64,000 nt of DNA from Diploscapter coronatus. Lineage: Eukaryota > Nematoda > Chromadorea > Rhabditida > Rhabditidae. The stretch is from positions 64,379,201 through 64,443,200 of the forward strand of contig OZ038422.1 in NCBI GenBank assembly GCA_964036155.1, in the 5' to 3' direction. Below, one piece after another: positions 59,801 through 64,000 of the stretch (positions are counted from its first letter, which is position 1; each line of letters starts with the position of its first letter). The notes beneath the pieces are model-generated. The model was not told the DNA's origin. It saw only the letters and a list, made by a program, of their open reading frames with translations, and did no database searches. Both the position numbers and the translations under genes were made by a program.

Positions 59801-62800
59801 AAATTCTCTGACCTGTCAATTCCACCAATTTCTCCAGCGAAAATGTGTCGATGTTGACGTTTTCAATTTGAGCGATCTGAATCGTTTCTTCTCTACAAAA
59901 TTCATATTATTTCTTTTTTAATATCTTTATATGTACCAAAAATCATACTATATATCGTTCTCTAAATCTCTAATTATTCAACCTTCTGAAGCCTCTCCAC
60001 TAATCTTTCCCTTCTCATCGCATTGACATTCAGCACCAGGCATAGCGGCCTTAATTCTCTCAGGGAAGTCGTAAAGCTGAAAAAATAAACTATTAAAAAA
60101 TAAAGACAATTTTTTTAAATTAGCCACGTAGCCCGCTTTGAAGGAAATAATATGTGGAAAAGTTTTACACACTGTTCAATGCTATTTTGGCGGCTAAGTG
60201 ACTATCCCTAGAAAGTTTCTATAAATAAATTTAGACTCTTACAGACTATTACAAATCGCAATGATCGGTCTCTTAATCGCCTTCTTTCCGGTCCCTTGAA
60301 TCGTCTTTGCGAGGAATTTGATAGCATCCGCGGGGGCACCATCGATTTCGTCCAGAATCAGACAGTTCGGTTTGTTGCCCTGAATTTTGTGTTTAATTTC
60401 TGGTTCTAGAATTACATCGCTAACATTTCAGTTTCTATCATTTCCATGCTATGCTGAACACATATACTTTTCACAAAAATACAATTTTCTTTCGGAATTT
60501 CCGTAGAAAAACTTAAGTTTTCAATAAATTTTAATAAATAAAAATATAGATAAAAAATTCCCATATTATAAATGATTTACTGACTCATAAGTTTTTTTCA
60601 AAAAATCCCTTACATTATCAATGGTGTACTGATTCCTGAGTGCTCCATCTATAGCCTTTTCGAAGTCCGGTGCATTTCTCGAATCAGATGCGTTCAACTC
60701 GACTGTCGCGTAGCCGCAAAGTCTCGCGATTGCCCCGGCCAGCGTGGTCTTTCCTGAACCCGCTGGACCCGTTAGGAGGAGGATCTGGAAATATTTTAAT
60801 TTTCAAAAATTCCTGGGCAATTTTCAGGATTCTATAAGTTAGAAAAGTCTTGAAATAACCTCTCTTCCATTGTCAGCTTTGGAGGTTTTCGATCCGATAT
60901 AAGATTCGTCGTTGTTTAATGTTCTTATTCATAATGACAAATAGTCAATTGAAAGTAGGTTACGATATTTCTCAGCAACATTCAAATATCGGATCGAAAA
61001 CTTCCAAGTCGGTTCACTGGCAAAAAATCCTAAAAAATTTGAAAGGAAAAATCATTAAATATTGCATCTATGTTTCAGAAAATCTTATGAGAATTATCAA
61101 CACATTCTAAGTCAATGGGAGCACAGAATCGGTGTCACATTGCAGAAGAAATTTTAAAATCCTAACCTTAAAATGCGGTCTCCTCGCTCTATTTCCAAAT
61201 CGGTTCTCCATGGAGAACGTCATTCTCTCCCTATCATTCAGCCTCGATTCGATGGCCTGAAATGTTTTTAAATTTTAAAAAATAAAAAGTCATAATTTTT
61301 GCAATGCTAACCTCTGATTTTTTTAATTTTAGGAAATTTACCTGAACCGTATGTCTTCTTTTGAACACGCACTCATCCCACAGACGCAGCCAGGTGATGG
61401 AATTTCGATTTACGGCCTGATAATTTAATTCTTAACTTTTTATTTTATATTATATAAATCTTGGAAATAAAGAGTGCAACACTTCCATTGAAAATCTCCA
61501 AAAATTTCGATTCTTTTGAAACATTCATTTTTAATTTTGAAAGACATAAATGCGAGCTATAGATCGCGCATATCAAAACCTCACGAATTTCGATCTTTCT
61601 GAAACCTATTCTTCTAAAATTCATTTTTCGTCGAAATCGACTACTATCACCTTTTTTCAACCTTTACAAAGATTTCAATTTTTCTAACTTACATCGTCCG
61701 ACAACAGATCGGCATATCCTTGCGGCGCGTACTTCCTGGCCCACAATTCTGTTCCGTCTTTCTTCTTTTTTCCTTCTTCCTGGAATTTAAATGAAGTTTT
61801 TTTTTGTTTTTAATTCGAACATAATTTTAAACCTGAGCAAAAATTTTCAGAACCAAATATAGTTTAATTCTAGGATTAAATCGTTTTATGAATATGGCAC
61901 CTGAAGTTCTTCGATTTCGGGAGTTTCCGGATTTTCTCGATCCGTCTGATTTCTGCCCTCCTCCCTTTGCTTTTCCATTTCCTGACACTCCCGTTGAAAG
62001 TCCTGTTGGGCTTCTCTGGAAATTTTTCTTCTTTAAAAAAATCTAGTTTCAAAAGTACTAAAGTTCAAAATGATCAAATTCGATATCGATTTGTTCGCAT
62101 TTGAGGGCTTGTCTATCAACATTTTCAACATTTCATGAAAAGATATGCTTCAAACTTTTATAGGATCGGAAATTATCAAACTTTAAAAGAAGTTGGAGGG
62201 GAAATGTTAAAATTACTTTATTTTCCTGGCTTCTTGAAAGATCTCTCGGATCTTCTCCCCGTTGAACAGGATCTGATCCCTTTTATAGTCGTTGAGCGAA
62301 TCATCCAAGTCCCTGATTGTCATCGTCATTCGGTCCTTTCGCCAGCGGAGGTACATTCTGAAAATCGAAAAGAAATATTTCAAACCGATAGTTTTGTTTG
62401 CTTATGTTTTATCATGGGATGAGATATTACTGCAGATCGTATAGAGAAATGAAAAATGATATATGAATTGAGGTCACTGTAAGTTTTCAAAAATCAGGAA
62501 GAATTATTTCGAGTTCGCATAAACGCCGCAATTTATACCTTCCATAAGTATCGCAATCCGAAAACCCGATCCAGTTGCTACCATCGACTGGGGGTTGTTT
62601 GAGGACCTGGAATTCACTTTTCATTAACAAAATTTGGATTCATTTTCAAAAATGACGTTTCATGAAACTCCAAAGCATCAGAACTCTGAGAACACATCAA
62701 TTTACCAGAGGCCAGAAGAAAGATATAAAAGATAAAATCTTATCGAGAACGATATTAAAAACACCTCATTTTGCAATCCCATGCTTGCATATTTGGATTT

Positions 62801-63525
62801 CCTTGTCATTCCGGTAGCTTGACCGATAGCCTGGCCGGCTTTTCGGATTTCAGCTTCTCTGAAATCAGATTATTTATAGATCAAGACGAAATTACACTAG
62901 TTTTCTAAATTTTTCTTACGATCATAAATTTTACCTGATTCTCTGTTTGGTCCTTTCAATGATAGTTTCTTCCTGAAGCTGCTTGAAGCGTTTCGCCTCC
63001 GGATTCTCGCAAGTCACTTGACAGCGCATATGCCAATCTGAATTCAAAAATATGCATTTCCGAAAGCCTGATGAAATCGTGAAAATTTTCTATTTTAATG
63101 TGTCACCCGATTTTACGATTAAAACCAACGAAATTCAAAATCTTCCTCCTACCTAGCGGATGCTGTCCCTCAGGTACATTTTCATCGTCGTTTCTCCTTC
63201 TTTTCCTTGCGCCAAAATCATTCAAGGCGAGCTCCGCCTCTCCCGGCTCGTTTTCTTGATTTTCGACTTGCCCAGCGTCATTGCCGTCTCTAAAATGTCT
63301 TAACTTTAAAAAATAAATTGGAAAAGAAATTAAAATTTGGAATCCTTCTCAGAATTGTCTAAGTTCTTCTTGCACGCTCTTCTCAAAAATATTATTCTTT
63401 TGAAGGTTTTTAACAAGTTTAGCCCCGCCTCTACTTCGAAGAAAAACTTACGGATACTGTAGCGCGTCCAAGTCGAGGTCCGCGCCGTCGAAAGCATTGA
63501 AATTGTCACTATCATCAAAATCCAT
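56877..63525 (-). CDS. ctf-18: CTF18 (CHTF18), large subunit of the alternative replication clamp loader
   Basis: About 25 exons from ATG 63525 (MDFDDSDNFNAFDGADLDLD) to the stop at 56877-56879, about 860 residues. CTF18 replaces RFC1 in a complex with RFC2-5, Dcc1 and Ctf8; it loads or unloads PCNA and supports sister-chromatid cohesion in the nucleus. The N-terminal part is charged, with coiled-coil-like stretches, then LWARKYAPQGYADLLSDD, the conserved entry to the AAA+ domain. Walker A is LLLTGPAGSGKTTLAGAIAR (exon ending at 60785), sensor-type ELNASDSRNAPDF follows, and Walker B is CLILDEIDGAP. Next come RPIIAICNSL, LVERLQK and DVRSSLNTLQLLGNSNQGKR. The C-terminus ends VHYKYNQGFSNAVKKPVRMM DLLN, matching the conserved CTF18 tail. 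Odd: Walker A has GPAG in place of the usual GPPG. Two inverted-repeat elements sit in introns (58556-58921, 60881-61005). Confidence 0.92.
58556..58921. repeat. Foldback MITE with 35-bp near-perfect arms in a ctf-18 intron
   Basis: The left arm (58556-58590) starts CAAGGGAAGTGCACAGATCG. The right arm (58887-58921) on the minus strand starts CAAGGGAAATGCACAGATCG. Both continue GAACTCGCAGAT with only two or three mismatches over 35 bp. The similarity continues inward (ATCACGATG and CAAATAG words on both sides), so the whole 366 bp is a degenerate palindrome. No open frame of note. High arm identity suggests a fairly recent insertion. Confidence 0.85.
60881..61005. repeat. 20-bp inverted repeat in a ctf-18 intron
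   Basis: GGAGGTTTTCGATCCGATAT at 60881-60900 faces its near-exact reverse complement at 60986-61005 (one mismatch), separated by about 85 bp. Weaker pairing continues outward. A small foldback or the remnant of an element. Confidence 0.7.
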
Positions 63526-64000
63526 TTTTCTAGAAGTTTAAGATGAAAATTTGTATGAAGAAACTTAAAAAATTAAATCGACTTTTTAACGACTAATCAC
63601 TTGAAACATGACAAGAATTTCGTAAATTATCTTTATTCAACCAAAGAAAGAAATCTGAATTTAAATTTGTTGAAGAAAAAAATTCGAGCTCGAAAATTTG
63701 TCTTTGAAAATCAAAATCAAACCGAGAGGTTTACCTTGAAATTTCGAAGAACAAACGATATTTAAAAAGGAAAAAATTTTTTATCAAAGTGTAAGATAAA
63801 ATACTACTTGAGAAAAAACGAGGAGGAGCAAATGTTTCGAAAATTTATCGGTCGAATTTTGGAAAAGTTGAAAATTCTGAGTATCGAAACTTTCCAAAAC
63901 TCGACCGATAAAATTAAAAGAGATCCTACGTTCTGGAATTATCCTGAATAGGTGTCCTTTATCCAAGAGAGGGGTTGCGAATTAAAGAAATGTGTACTCT
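63526..64000. other. ctf-18 upstream region with a long hairpin
   Basis: AT-rich DNA upstream of ctf-18. Nothing coding is supported. At 63845-63912 it contains a hairpin with a stem of about 24 bp. Confidence 0.5.
63845..63912. repeat. Hairpin-forming inverted repeat
   Basis: TTATCGGTCGAATTTTGGAA (left, 63845 on) pairs with a right arm ending at 63912 whose reverse complement is TTATCGGTCGAGTTTTGGAA. The stem is about 24 bp with one or two imperfections and the loop about 18 nt. It lies about 320 bp upstream of the ctf-18 start. Confidence 0.75.

Overview
The window is nuclear DNA of a free-living-type (rhabditid-like) nematode. The evidence is AT-rich sequence, many short introns bounded by GT and TTTCAG/TTTTAG, and a gene set typical of nematodes: a PEZO-1 N-terminus, an SLC6 (snf-type) transporter, an astacin with a ShK domain, a GnRH/AKH-receptor-like GPCR, an ATD-less ionotropic glutamate receptor, a receptor guanylyl cyclase, a DUF1248-like protein and CTF18. 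The species cannot be named from sequence alone. Most genes were rebuilt by hand as spliced models. Where exon lengths are given, the sums are in frame.

Layout. 1-441: 5' end of pezo-1 (minus). 442-4490: intergenic, with purine/pyrimidine blocks and a foldback element. 4491-9657: 18-exon SLC6 gene (minus). 10315-12205: Ly6-type secreted or anchored protein (minus). 13854-14931: small membrane protein (minus). 16041-19213: astacin metalloprotease (plus). 19869-21545: DRAM/FRAG1-like six-pass protein (minus). 21996-26151: GPCR (minus). 26152-35359: 9.2 kb AT-rich stretch with no supported gene. 35360-37100: SLC35 nucleotide-sugar transporter (plus). 37458-39986: iGluR-like subunit (plus). 40479-47280: 31-exon receptor guanylyl cyclase (plus). 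47496-49232: two small membrane-protein genes (minus) spaced like an operon. 49633-54813: DUF1248-like protein (minus). 56877-63525: CTF18 (minus). 63526-64000: ctf-18 upstream region with a hairpin.

Functionally the window mixes unrelated housekeeping (CTF18 in clamp loading and cohesion, the Golgi sugar transporter) with several sensory or neuronal genes (mechanosensitive channel, GPCR, iGluR, receptor guanylyl cyclase). The last two lie head to tail within 500 bp on the same strand.

No wholly new multi-gene system was found. The most unusual signals are in gene structure and repeats. Four introns need GC donors. Two introns in adjacent plus-strand genes lack a canonical AG acceptor at the only in-frame junction. 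Many short introns are built from repeated TAATTA words. Several foldback/MITE-like elements sit in introns. The SLC6 protein has lost the ion-binding motif of TM1.
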